Positions 1-10,206 of a stretch of DNA of 25,127 nt are shown here, in pieces. The stretch spans positions 1 through 25,127 of the forward strand of contig JAOXYB010060056.1 in assembly GCA_028565635.1 (NCBI GenBank). Direction: 5' to 3'. The stretch comes from Phoronis ovalis (lineage: Eukaryota; Phoronida; Phoronidae). How positions within the stretch are numbered: the stretch's first letter is position 1; each line of letters begins with the position of its first letter. The notes beneath the pieces are model-generated. The model made no database searches, was not told the origin of the DNA, and saw nothing but the letters and a program-made list of their open reading frames with translations. The position numbers were made by a program, and so were the translations under genes.

Positions 1-227
1 TATATTTGCCATGGTGCATATAGTTTATGTAATAATATATACATTTTGTGGGTTTTAAAGTGGTTAGGAAGTCACAGGCATCGACTATATCTTGAATGTC
101 AGCATAGAGCCTGTATGGATCATTTTCGACCACCCTAAGTAACTGAAAATTTTTATCCAATTCTCGCGAAAAAGGAATTGTGGAAGACCGTGCAATGTCT
201 CCATCTACACTGTCTATCGGCAACTAA
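1..227 (-). other. Unassigned protein-like minus-strand reading frame at window edge
   Basis: Minus strand, 227 down to 1, is open in one frame (about 75 codons). It includes protein-like text such as SSTIPFSRELDKNFQLL and ENDPYRLYADIQDIVDACDF. I do not recognise the family. It does not look like the ATAD2 second AAA+ domain expected next, although an acceptor at 140-141 would happen to keep the ATAD2 phase. It could be an exon of a nested gene, an old transposon fragment, or chance. Confidence 0.25.
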
Positions 228-1313
228 CCACTGGAATTTCACCAGTGCAGACCGATTTCACCCCACTTTCAAGTTTTCTGTAGAAAATGGTTCGTTCAGG
301 ACCCAAAATTACCCTCAGATTTCACCTTACATTAGTCACCAGTAAAACTCATTTGATTTTCACGAAATTTTTCAAGTACGACAACAAAATGTTCTTGAAA
401 CGATTGTGATATCGGCAAAGTGATATAGATTCACGCATTGGCCACTAGGATAGATTTTTGTCGAGTCCCATGCAAATTAGGTGGGAGCTGGAATCTCTGG
501 TTTCGCGCATGCGCAGATCCTTGTTTCGATATTTCTGGTAATGATTTCGTGTATTGCACTGACGAAAGTAAAAATTCATCCATAATGTAGCCTGAATGTT
601 TAAATTTCAGAAAATATTTAGTTTGTGTGAAAAACGTGTTTTACAGATTTTTCACAAATTTTTATTTAAAACAGTCACAATGGTCTAGCTTAGCTTTAAG
701 TTGCATTTCAGATCTGAGATACCAATACCCTAAACATACCGTTTCATTTTCCTAATCATAAATCTCTTATAAAAACTAGGATTTTTCTTCCAATCATATT
801 CTAATTTTTTATGCCTAATGTCCCTAGATGATGTACTACTGCATCTGCTCAGTCTCGTCTGTTTACTGCGGCCACTAGACGGCCACAAATTCAAAAAACT
901 GCTAATACGTGTAGCCCAGTATCGTATTGTAAAGTACCTACGTTAACACACAACACACAAAATGCATGACTTGGTTATGTAATAAACTGCAACACAGAAA
1001 ACTAAAGTCACTTTATAGCTAAAAATCTACTTGAAAGTTCATTTCATTATTTTTACAAGACTGAGCTAAGCAATTATGACAAGAAGTTGTATCAAGGGAA
1101 CAATTCAGAAATACCATATCTATTATATTTTATCATGTTTTCCTGTTACCCCTCGATTTTTTTATGATTTTTACTTCCTCATTAATCATCCTTTCCATTT
1201 CAAACTGCTTTCCTTCATCTCAATAACATAACTTACTATCATCAATAAATATTACTGCATGTTCATATATAAAACAAAAACAATGGTCACAATTCAGGTG
1301 TATACAGACTTAC
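228..1313. other. ATAD2 intron sequence, left part
   Basis: No exon recognised. 228-650 is less AT-rich than normal for these introns and contains the NRF1-like site. GGCCACTAG occurs at about 440 and 870. A plus-strand 91-codon ORF at 1259-1534 overlaps ATAD2 exon 14 on the other strand and is a shadow. Confidence 0.4.
504..515. promoter_or_regulatory. NRF1-like palindrome
   Basis: GCGCATGCGC at 505-514 is a perfect palindrome matching the NRF1 core, in otherwise AT-rich sequence. It would suit a promoter for the minus-strand reading frame to its left. Motif match only. Confidence 0.2.
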
Positions 1314-1455
1314 CAGTGGAAATCCATAAAAGGTGCCCCAGTGATTTGATGATTAGTCTTTCTACCGCGTCCATGGTTCTCAAAAATACTCCGTCCAGTT
1401 TCTCTGTCACTGGGTACCATGTCAGAATCATCGGAGTCATTTTCATGGTCAATAC
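1314..1455 (-). CDS. ATAD2: ATAD2 exon 14 (last seen)
   Basis: Residues about 647-693: an acidic [15 protein letters not shown] stretch, then a hydrophilic linker ending APFMDFHW or FHC. It leaves in phase 2 at CACTG|GTAAGT. The following exon, expected to start the degenerate second AAA+ module, was not found and should lie left of position 1. Confidence 0.8.
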
Positions 1456-4400
1456 CTATACAATCATATTGACAATAGTAAATAACAATAAGTATGTCAA
1501 AATTAACACAATTTTGAAACTATGTCTGATGTAAGCATGCCCTTTTGAGTTTAAATGTCACTTCATCACATTGTGTACTGTTTTAATGTCTTTAGTAGAT
1601 CCATACTTTCTGCACAATGTGAAATACAAATTAGAAATAATCCATTTTGCAAATACATACAAAATCACTAACATGACATAGCCACTTACAATGATCTTAA
1701 AGGAATGTTTTTAAAGAAAAATTACAGACATTGCACAATTTTGAAAACTTTATGCTGACTGACTGACTGATGCACTATGGGCAATAATGGCATGTAATAA
1801 ACAATGACTGAGAACCATTGGCGCAATTCTACTCATTCTAGAAAACAGACAATGAATCAAATTAATAAAAATAAATTTACCAAGACTGTTACTGCCTCCA
1901 TGATTGGCAATGGCTGGAAATGTCATTTTCAGTATACTAACAGCATTGTAGAAAGCATAGCTTAATAGAGGTTTGATCAAAAATGTCAGTGCACGTCCAG
2001 GAGACACTACAGATCTTTGTGATGCTGGTACAATTTTTTGCATAGCTATATGAAAATCCCAAGCACTAACTTGGATGGAATTGACATTAAGCTGAAGTTT
2101 TTCATTTGATTGATAGATCTGCGGATAGCGCCTTTTCAAAGCATTGAGAGCGGCTTCTGTGCACAAAGCCTTGATATCCGCACCACAATATCCTTCAATG
2201 AAATATACAAAGTCTATAATATAATATAGTTACATTGTTATTTCATACTATTAGATTACTTTTCACTTCAAATTTTAAAATGATAGAAATATTAACATGA
2301 TATAAAATAAACCAAGTTGGAAATTGGTACAAAAAGGCAATAAAAGGGTAATGGTTGGAAAAAAACTATTTACTCCGCTTCTGTACTATCTTGAAAAATT
2401 TACAACCACCAAACACATACCGACACATTTTTCAGCCACCTCAGCAACAAAAACATCTGATAACTTTGGCTTCCAATCAGCTGTGTGTATTGAGAGAATT
2501 TGGGTGCGAGCCTACAATACAATACAAGAGAGCTATGACCCATACATCCATCAACTTTTAACAAAGATTTAGTAGTGGTGCAGTAGAACAATGACAAGAT
2601 TTTAACAACACAGTACTTACATCTGATGAAGGTAGTGGGAAAAGAAATTCTCGATCAAATCGCCCAGGTCGACGAAGAGCTGGATCAATAGAATCAATTC
2701 GATTTGTAGCCCCAATGACAACAATCTCCCCTCTTGCGTCTAATCCATCCATCAGAGCAAGTAGAGTGGATACGATTGAACTGTGAATTTGATCTTGGCG
2801 ACTTGATCGCACTGGTGCAAGGCCATCAATCTCATCGAAAAATATGATGGAAGGTCTCATCTGATATGCCTAAAAACAAAATAGAACACCCTGTATTATA
2901 TCCAGATTTCATTTTGACAAATTTCAAAGGGAATTTCTTATATAGTAAGATATTAGGATCAATAAAAGAGTGAAATTATAACAAAATGTGTCAATACTGC
3001 AGTAATTAGGTTGCTAAAATGCAAAGTTGTGTCATCAGTTATTATGTATAGACCAAGAGAGAAATGTCAAAAACTAAACATAATGCCTTATTTCCTTTGA
3101 AGTTTATAAAAGTTCAAGCACACATAGCAAAGTCTAGTAATGTGATGGTTGTTGATGTAGTGCATGACAATAAATGATTTATTTTACCTGATCAAAAAGC
3201 AGTCGGAGCTGCCTCTCTGATTCTCCAACCCATTTACTCAAACAATCAGCACCCTTACGCATGAAAAAGGCAACCCTCCTGTCTCCCTGGCTACATTCAT
3301 TGGCTAATGCTCTTGCCACTAGAGTTTTGCCTGTACCTAAGGTAAGCAATAAGTTACACAATAAAACAAACAACAATTGAAAGTAAAATTGAACAAAATG
3401 GAAGAAAATCACCTTAACAATATCTTGGAATATCTAAAAACAGGAAATACAATATTATTCTAGTGACTGTGTTTACAGAAAATAGTTAATCAGACATGCT
3501 TTCCTCTATGTAGAGTATTATGAATGTTACAAGACAGGACATGTAACATCCTAATTACAGTCTAAATACAGTTGCCATACATTCAACGGATATGATGGTC
3601 AACCATGAAGTGTCTAATAGCCAAGTAAATTTTTATTCTAAAACATAGAACTTCATTGAATTGTTTTCCTATATCTTGCCAGAATGTTGAAACAACAAAA
3701 ATACACCAAAACCTTTTAAACATGAATATTTGTTTTACATGTGACTGCAAATTTCACATTTTCTCTAAACTTCCCCTGGAGGATAAGACTAGTTACTAAA
3801 CCTAGAAAGAATTTTATTCAAAATTCTGCTTGAATTGTTATAATTCTTTATAAAAGCTTTACCTGGTGGCCCATGGAATAAACATCCTCTAGGAGGTTGA
3901 ATGTTAAAACGTTCAAATACTTCTGGGTACAGCAGTGGAAACACAACCATTTCTTTCAGTGATCTTACATGCTTACCGAGGCCACCAACACTCTCGAATG
4001 TAACCTACAAAAAGGAATTGTGAGGAAAGATTTTGCCAATCTGTCCTACCTTGGTAATAAATTTCAGCCATAAAATTTAAATTCAATCTTTTGTGAAAGC
4101 TGTTTGGTTTTAATCTATTGTGATACATGCATATTCCTTTAAATTTTAATTTCCCCAATATTTTTGTTTAGAACGCCAGAGTAAAATTAAAAAACATCAT
4201 TGTATATTTACAGAAAGAGCAATATTTTTCACATTCACAAGAATATTGTTAAGTAATATATCACTGCCCTTTGTTAAACTTGACAAAACTGTGTATTACT
4301 AGCAAGACTGTACTTACTGATCTGTCAATAGTCATGGGATCAACATCTGCCAAACTTGCCCCAGACTTGATTCGGTCTCGTAAGAGACCTGCTGATACAT

Positions 4401-7400
4401 CTTCAGGTATTATATTCATTGGTAAACACCTATAAAAGACAAAACCAAAATTTTCAAAGCAGTCATTGGTAGTCAAGCACAGTCATATTGTTTATTATCT
4501 GTTGTCATCTCTTGCTAAGTACGCCAAATTCATGTGCATGTGCCACATCTGGTCTGTTACATCATGCGCAGAACAAGTCTCAACTGTTGAATCACTAGAC
4601 AGAAGCTCTGAAAGAGTCCATGATGGTCAGACCTGTTTAAGTTCTCAAAATAAAACTAATTCTGAATCAAATACAATATATTTTATAAGATATATTCTTA
4701 GGATTGCCACGAATTATTACAGTCACATATTTGTCATGGAAGCATTATAAAGAAATCAAACATTTGGTAATTATAAATACTCTCTAGTTGGTTAGTTTAA
4801 TGTTAACATTGTAGAAAATAATCATGCTTTGTAAGTGAATTTCATGCTATCTAATACAAATATTCTAACAGAAATCATCAGATGCTGAATGTTACAATTA
4901 TTGTTAGTTGTCTCCATCAAACAGTTTTCCACTTGCTAAGTCGTAAATCTACTTCAAATGGAATGGAGCATTTGTAATCAACATAATTGTACAAAACGAG
5001 CATTTCCCATGAGATATTTTATTTGAATAATCACCTACCAGGATTCAAAAAGATAAAAATGAAAACATTTCATCCCCCAACAGAAGAAATATATTATTGT
5101 TTCTTGCATACTCCATACTGCTTTTTTAAGCAATTCCAAATTTTAACTTAAATCTTATAACACCATTGGATCCTGCATCAAATGTAAAATTCTGTTTTAC
5201 CTTCACTACCGCAAAAATCCAGAAAACAGTTCAGTGCTCCTTGTTATCTTTACAAAACAAAATGTGTGCACACCTTTAAAGCATAACTCTATTACTTATA
5301 AAGACCCATGCTATATGGTGGCAGCAACACAAAGTTTGGCTATTAGTAGACTTTCTTAGAAAATGCCCTTTAACATTCCAAACCCTAACAGCACATTACT
5401 GTTATGATATCATGAACAATCTAAACTGTCATCGTTGTGTGACATCATCAATACATGTGAATAAAAAAGTTGGTGATGTCAGATGCCACAATGGATGACA
5501 TCATTTCACAGTTGATATCAAAAGTTTTCTTTACTTAAAAGAGAATGGATATTAGTAAAAACAAAATTGACGAACAGCAGATAGCCAATTACAAACTCGA
5601 AAAATCCAGCACTCTTGCTGATAGAGATAAAAGCAGCAACACATGCAAACAAATAAATTATGTGATGATATATAACAACGCTTATGCTAATAAGAATACC
5701 AGGATTATATAATCTTCCTATATTTGATTTAGGCAAGCATCTGCGGAAATACTTCTTTGAGGTAAAGTAATAAAATTCTGTCGAGTAGTTTTATCATTTG
5801 ACATGGGTTACAATGTATTTATATAAAATTCAAGGAATTTTGAAGGGTCCTCTCATAAGACATTGGAATCAAGCCAACAAAAACTAGGTTTGTAGTTGAT
5901 CCGGTATAAGTCTAAAAATCACGTAGGACTATGAAACTTAATACAGATAGCAATATCAATAGGTCACTAAGTTTTATTAACATAGAAAAATAAACAAAGT
6001 TTTTATGAAGTCAGTTATCAAAAGTGAAAACCATGCTTTCCCTACATTGTTTCTACATTATTATATAAAGACCATTTTAAGTTTAAAAGAAGCCATTTAA
6101 GTGATTGCTAAGCAACATTTGCTCAAAGTTATCATTTTGTTAACAAAATTATCAACTACAATGTGCTAACTTTATTATGCATGACGGACAAATATAAAGT
6201 AAAAGTTACCGGAATCTAGCTTTTGCCATGCTTTTTGTTTTGCGGCGTTCAAATCTTCTTTCATCATCACTGGAATCAGAACCAGAACTACTTGTTGATG
6301 AACTACCATGGAATGTTGCACGCCTCCTGCAAAAAATCGATAGAAATACTTTTATAACCTAACAGCTCTGAAATGATTCTACACTATTAATTAGAAATAA
6401 ACTTCATCAGATTTGACAACATAAGTATTCTCAAGCTGAAAAAAATATTCACTACCTTTTTCTGAGTGCAGGGGAGCGATATCCTTTTTTGATTCGCTTG
6501 TGTTTTTTCCTACGTCTAGGAGGGGTGCCTTCCGTTTCAAACACATCTGGTAGCTTTTTCTTGCGCTTTTCTACAAAGAATAGTACAAGCAGTAAAGTAG
6601 GCATCACGTAAGTCACCTTTGTCAGTAAAACTTGCTCTACTAGCAGTTTCCAAATGTTTTTACTACAGGCATACCATTGGTTAGGGATCACTGTGGTACA
6701 CTTACAATCCAAACAAAACTACTTTGTGAATTTGATATTCACAGATGTACAACAATACAATAAGCTAACATCCAATTCCCTTTAAAAACCCTCTACAAAA
6801 TTAGAAAATGCAAAAGAAGTATATTAAAAGGTTATTTACAACAAAATGAAAATTAGGCTAACACTGCAATCTCATACTGCCTCTACTGGATGAGAAGTAA
6901 TACTGTTGCTACAAATTGGCACAGATGAGTTTTACGTGATATTTTTAACAATGAAACAGTCACATTAACCAAGGCATACATGAAGCAAATGTTAGTAACT
7001 CACCTCCAACTGGTACTTCAAAAAACTGTGTACGAGGTTTGTGCTCTCTTAAATGATATGATCTACGGCTCACATGGTCACTTTCTTCTGAAAAATTAAT
7101 TATACGACAGTTAACCAAACTCTTGTCATTAAAAAGCTATAATTGCATGAACCAGGTGGCATTAAGAAATGAACACAATCCATACTTCAATTAACCCCGG
7201 TTCATTGCCAAGGAGGGATACAATTCATAACAGGATTCATCAGATACGCAGCACCATCTAGTGTATATAAAGGGGTATAATTTTATTAATTTTGACAGAT
7301 TATAAGACTACACAATTTCAACAGGGTCATACTGAATATTCCTCTATATTTTATATATATAATGCTTGAGAAGCTGTTAATCATACAATAGTAAGGGGAA

Positions 7401-9671
7401 ATACTATGCCTTACAGATAAGAAAAGAAAGCAGTTACTAACATAATTTTGTCCTAAGATATTCAAAACAACAGGGCAGTTTGTGCATTTTTAATGATATT
7501 TCTTTCGTATTTCTTCCTCCTTAAATGGTGTAACATAAAAAATATGAGAATTCCGCAACTACCAGAGCTACTAAAAACCAAGTTCCACAAACTTATTATA
7601 TAATCCTATGCATTTTATAAGATGATCACAAGTTCAGTGATATGTGCTGCCCCCTTTCAATATAGTTTCTGATAAGTAGTTTTGATAAGCATTATTGTGT
7701 AATTTCCAATACCTTCCTCATCTTCTTCTTCGTCATCATCATCATCATCTGATGACTCTTCTTCTTCAGTTGTTTTATCATCCTCCAGAGCAATGCCATA
7801 CATGTCACGCTTTAATGGCTTACGACGTTCCCGCTTCACACGAGTATACATGTCCACCTGAACCAAAATAAAGATCTTTAATGACACTAACTATCCAAAG
7901 TGATTCAAGAACTGTATTAGCTGTAATAGTTCGGTAAAAATATTACACATTTTCCTGATCAAAGCTGTTGATTTTTAACGATTTCGATGATCAGTATTTA
8001 AGAATAAAATCAGAATGAAGAAAAAGTCACAACATATACTCAAAGGTTAGTTTTAGACACTGGCATATACAAGAATCTTTATCAATACATGACAGGTGAG
8101 TGGACACACCTCAGGATCATCAGATTCCTCAGCAGCTTCTGTATCAAGCTTTCCATCATTGTTGTTTTGTTGTTGACCATCTGGACTACCATCCATTGAG
8201 GTATCTGCAGCTGTCATACATCCTAGCAATGACTGATTAAATGTATCATACAGAAGCTTCCGTTGTCGTCCACTGCGACGGACTGAGCCATCATGTCCAT
8301 TCATGAATGGTTCTTCTTTTGGAGATCTGTTTAATTGGAAAAATAGTGCTAAAGAACAATAATGGAGTATAAATATAAGTACCTAATACTGTTTTCATAA
8401 TTCCAGGCCCCTAATTCTGGTATACAAAATGAATAAAGGTTACATATACATATTCAACACAATGTGGGAAATCCTGCTGAAAAATGTAGGAGCACTTGTA
8501 TAGTATCAGCAAGTAGTATAGTGCTAAAATGTGTTCTGCTGGTAAACCATGATACCTCCCATAATGTCCAGCATTTTTCATGCCCCAACTCAGTCTTATA
8601 AACAGTTAAACTGCATACCTTGAATTTGTATTTGTTGGTTTAACCAGTTTTAATTTCTTTCGAGATCTTCTAATGTCATCTGGGCTAACACCACTCTCAT
8701 CACTTGCATAACCCTGGAAGTACATATGTAGTATTCTAGGGTTAATGATCAATTTAATAGTCCCAAAACATGTCTAAGAAAAGTGTCAATGTCTGCAGTT
8801 TTGTGCACTAGGGTTAAAGTAGATGCCCTGAATGGGGATAAGATTCTCTTGGAGATACTGTTTTGACTGTAAGTATAGTGATACTTGGGTTTATTGTAAA
8901 CAGCAATATTGACAATTTTAGTTACATTCTTAATTGTGCTTCTCGGTTTTCTTTTCCATAATTCACATTTCCAAAGGATCAAGCAATATATAGTAGGCGT
9001 AAGGATATGTTAATTAATCGATATGTTGTCCTGGATATTTGATACTACTATGCAAGTGCAAAGCTGCAGCTTTTAGCCTTCTCACACAAGTTGGCCTTTT
9101 TTTTTATTCAAAAACTTCATTTGGATAGAAATACCAAAGATCTATGACCACTTTAATACTGAAATAACTTCAGCCAATTTGAGATAGCAAAAGCCATGAC
9201 TGACCATACGGCTGTTATAGTACGGTCATTATCGAGGACTAATTAATATGTATATCATAGATAGCTGACGACTTATAACATTGATTTTTACCTCCTGGAC
9301 ATAATTTAAGAAGATGGCACACTGGGAAATGGATAAACATATATGCAATTTATCCATCGTAGTAGGGGTTTTATGATTTAATGTGTAAAACAAATGAGAC
9401 TATGAACACCACAAATTCACAAATGCATCAGCTTGATGCTCTCCATACCTTAAAATAAGAACTTAAGAAGGTTTAATAGATTAGATAGAGAAATGGACGA
9501 GCGGACCGTTTATTCAAAGCGTCTTGGAGGGAAAATGAAATTATTAAATCAGGGACCTACCTCTCCATGAGTATCTACAGTTTTGTCTCTAAGTGATCTA
9601 CGTGGTTGAAGAGACAAAAAAGTGTCCGGCGGTTCATCTTCACCATCATGATTGTGTCTTGTTTTCACCAT
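1314..9671 (-). CDS. ATAD2: ATAD2/ATAD2B-like AAA+ chromatin ATPase (5' half, 14 exons, partial)
   Basis: Exons in transcript order: 9671-9561, 8713-8619, 8326-8110, 7857-7713, 7087-7004, 6570-6456, 6326-6210, 4429-4318, 4004-3863, 3336-3188, 2869-2621, 2511-2421, 2192-1881, 1455-1314. All junctions are GT..AG and keep one frame for about 693 codons. Residues 1-330 are charged, with an acidic D/E run near 175-189 and basic tracts. [10 protein letters not shown] followed by SVGGL leads into the first AAA+ module. Walker A GPPGTGKT is at about 377-384, Walker B IIFFDEID at 437-444, sensor GATNR near 482-486, and arginine fingers in RRPGRFDR near 495-502. Then comes the helical lid and the ASQR segment typical of the family. 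Family members (Yta7, Abo1, ATAD2) form hexamers that remodel or load histones and read acetyl-histone through a C-terminal bromodomain, which is not in this window. The last exon ends in phase 2, so the gene continues to the left. ATAD2 versus ATAD2B cannot be separated from this half; many invertebrates have one gene. Confidence 0.95.
1881..2192 (-). CDS. ATAD2: ATAD2 exon 13 (AAA1 lid and linker)
   Basis: Residues about 543-646: [35 protein letters not shown], then [20 protein letters not shown]. This is the lid plus the ATAD2-specific linker toward the second AAA+ module. Confidence 0.95.
2421..2511 (-). CDS. ATAD2: ATAD2 exon 12
   Basis: Residues about 513-542: [18 protein letters not shown] and AEVAEKCV, the start of the AAA1 helical lid. 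Leaves in phase 1 inside the GYCGAD motif. Confidence 0.95.
2621..2869 (-). CDS. ATAD2: ATAD2 exon 11 (Walker B, arginine fingers)
   Basis: Residues about 430-512, all in one exon: Walker B ([12 protein letters not shown]), [20 protein letters not shown], sensor asparagine in GATNR, and [15 protein letters not shown]. All catalytic residues needed for ATP hydrolysis in AAA1 are present. Phase 0 at both ends. Confidence 0.97.
3188..3336 (-). CDS. ATAD2: ATAD2 exon 10 (Walker A end)
   Basis: Residues about 380-429. It completes Walker A with TGKT, then [10 protein letters not shown]-type sequence and the pore-loop region around [16 protein letters not shown]. The neighbouring intron sequence here can be read through in frame, but phase matching fixes the borders. 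Confidence 0.97.
3337..3862 (-). other. ATAD2 intron 9
   Basis: AT-rich intron that interrupts the Walker A codons. No repeats or extra exons seen. The adjacent introns 2870-3187 and 4005-4317 are similar and equally plain. Confidence 0.6.
3863..4004 (-). CDS. ATAD2: ATAD2 exon 9 (AAA1 N-part)
   Basis: Residues about 333-380: VTFESVGGL start of the AAA+ core, [10 protein letters not shown], then [12 protein letters not shown]. Walker A is split by the intron after GPPG. Confidence 0.97.
4318..4429 (-). CDS. ATAD2: ATAD2 exon 8
   Basis: Residues about 295-332. Contains CLPMN and [15 protein letters not shown], the very conserved lead-in to the first AAA+ domain. Donor TCA|GTAAGT, phase 0. 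Confidence 0.95.
4430..6209 (-). other. ATAD2 intron 7 (1.8 kb)
   Basis: No exon recognised; exons 7 and 8 join in phase without one. 5400-5520 has several copies of TGACATCA or its complement near ACATGTGA. The remainder is plain AT-rich sequence. Confidence 0.6.
6210..6326 (-). CDS. ATAD2: ATAD2 exon 7
   Basis: Residues about 256-294: [10 protein letters not shown], a serine-rich and SDSSDDE acidic stretch, then [15 protein letters not shown]. Phase 2 to phase 2. The next intron is about 1.8 kb, the longest in the gene part seen here. Confidence 0.85.
6456..6570 (-). CDS. ATAD2: ATAD2 exon 6 (basic region)
   Basis: Residues about 218-255, strongly lysine/arginine-rich ([11 protein letters not shown], then [16 protein letters not shown]). 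It probably holds nuclear localisation signals. Enters in phase 1, leaves in phase 2. Confidence 0.85.
6571..7003 (-). other. ATAD2 intron 5
   Basis: AT-rich intron. Nothing beyond splice signals seen. Confidence 0.6.
7004..7087 (-). CDS. ATAD2: ATAD2 exon 5
   Basis: Residues about 190-217, including [17 protein letters not shown], a recognisable conserved motif upstream of the ATPase core. Phase 1 at both ends. Confidence 0.9.
7088..7712 (-). other. ATAD2 intron 4
   Basis: AT-rich intron. A slightly GC-richer patch at about 7190-7280 could be an old repeat fragment; it was not identified. Confidence 0.5.
7713..7857 (-). CDS. ATAD2: ATAD2 exon 4 (acidic run)
   Basis: Residues about 142-189. 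A basic stretch ([14 protein letters not shown]) is followed by a D/E/S-rich acidic run encoded by GAT/GAA repeats at about 7715-7765. Acidic tracts are a family trait and plausibly contact histones. Ends in phase 1. Confidence 0.9.
8110..8326 (-). CDS. ATAD2: ATAD2 exon 3
   Basis: Residues about 69-141. It contains the family-like [18 protein letters not shown] segment and a Q/N-rich stretch, and ends EESDDPE in phase 0 before GTGTGT. Confidence 0.9.
8619..8713 (-). CDS. ATAD2: ATAD2 exon 2
   Basis: Acceptor CCAG|GGTTAT and donor TTCAAG|GTATGC give residues about 38-68, with basic clusters RRSRKKLKL. It leaves phase 2, which matches exon 3. Confidence 0.85.
8714..9560 (-). other. ATAD2 intron 1
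   Basis: No exon or clear repeat. A small imperfect hairpin TGACCATAC...GTACGGTCA is at about 9202-9229. A 77-codon minus-strand ORF at 8749-8982 has no recognisable content. Confidence 0.5.
9561..9671 (-). CDS. ATAD2: ATAD2 exon 1 (start codon)
   Basis: The start ATG is at 9671-9669 and opens [18 protein letters not shown]. The exon has 37 codons and ends GGAGAG|GTAGGT in phase 0. An upstream ATG in the same frame was not evident. The N-terminus is short and hydrophilic, as expected for a nuclear protein. Confidence 0.85.
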
Positions 9672-10164
9672 TTTATCCCCCAAAATTTCCCTTCATATGT
9701 TGGTGACAAGCAACACCTGTAGGAAATAACTACGCGCAAGAAAATAGTTTAGCTAATACAAATGCTTGTAAAGAATTGGATGTATTGTTACACATTACTG
9801 GCATTTAGGTCAAATGCGTCTTGTGTTTTGATGTGAAAAATAAGTATTCATTTAGAAATAAGCAATCGTAACTTAGTGACATCTCACCCGCGGAGTGGTT
9901 GGAATTCACAGCTGTGTGCGATATATGTTCTTAGAGGGCGCGAAGTGCATTTCAAAAATTCCGCCAAAGTAAAAAAGTTAGAATGGGATTGCATTTTAAA
10001 CATAAGACTAAAGCAGACTTAACCAACATAAAGTAAAGAAGATATTGAAAGCAAAAATGTCACGATCAGAATTTCAAATTTTGAGTTAATTCTATTTTCT
10101 CTAGAAACAAGCGTTGGTCTTTGTTGTTGGTTAACAGTGCACTACCCGGAAATGTAATATACGC
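9672..10164. promoter_or_regulatory. Divergent intergenic region between ATAD2 and TMEM244-like
   Basis: About 490 bp separates the two start codons, which point away from each other, so both 5' UTRs and both promoters must fit here unless a non-coding exon exists elsewhere. The stretch 9885-9970 is locally GC/CpG-richer (CCGCGGAG, GGGCGCG). Visible motifs: CCGCCAAA at 9961-9968 (complement TTTGGCGG, E2F-like) and CCGGAA at 10146-10151 (ETS-like). No TATA box was assigned. Confidence 0.6.
9961..9968 (-). promoter_or_regulatory. E2F-like site
   Basis: Minus-strand TTTGGCGG matches the E2F consensus. It lies about 290 bp upstream of the ATAD2 start codon. Human ATAD2 is a known E2F target, so the match is plausible, but it is a motif match only. 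Confidence 0.35.
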
Positions 10165-10206
10165 ATGTGCAATTTTTGTTTAGGATGGCGACAAGCACTG
10201 TGGTTG
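10165..10206 (+). CDS. TMEM244: TMEM244-like exon 1 (start uncertain)
   Basis: From ATG 10165 the exon reads MCNFCLGWRQALWL and ends TTG|GTATAA in phase 0. From ATG 10185 it reads MATSTV and ends at 10202 before GTTGGT. Exon 2 needs phase 0, so ATG 10185 with the 10207 donor is excluded (phase 1). Confidence 0.5.

Noticed and set aside
1750-1880. In-frame extension of ATAD2 exon 13 toward 1750
   Set aside because: The donor TTG|GTAAAT at 1880 and phase match to exon 14 mark this as intron read-through.
2324-2572. Plus-strand ORFs and the 65-codon minus ORF around 2324-2597
   Set aside because: They overlap ATAD2 exon 12, whose correct frame ([13 protein letters not shown]...) joins exons 11 and 13.
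4466-4750. 94-codon plus-strand ORF in ATAD2 intron 7
   Set aside because: No recognisable domain and no splice or promoter context. Its length is ordinary for the number of frames scanned.
5518-5736. 72-codon hydrophobic minus-strand ORF in ATAD2 intron 7
   Set aside because: Hydrophobic text is expected from A/T-rich DNA. Exons 7 and 8 join in phase without it.
7723-7765. GAT/GAA repeat considered as a microsatellite
   Set aside because: It is coding sequence for the acidic run of ATAD2 exon 4, with mixed codons.
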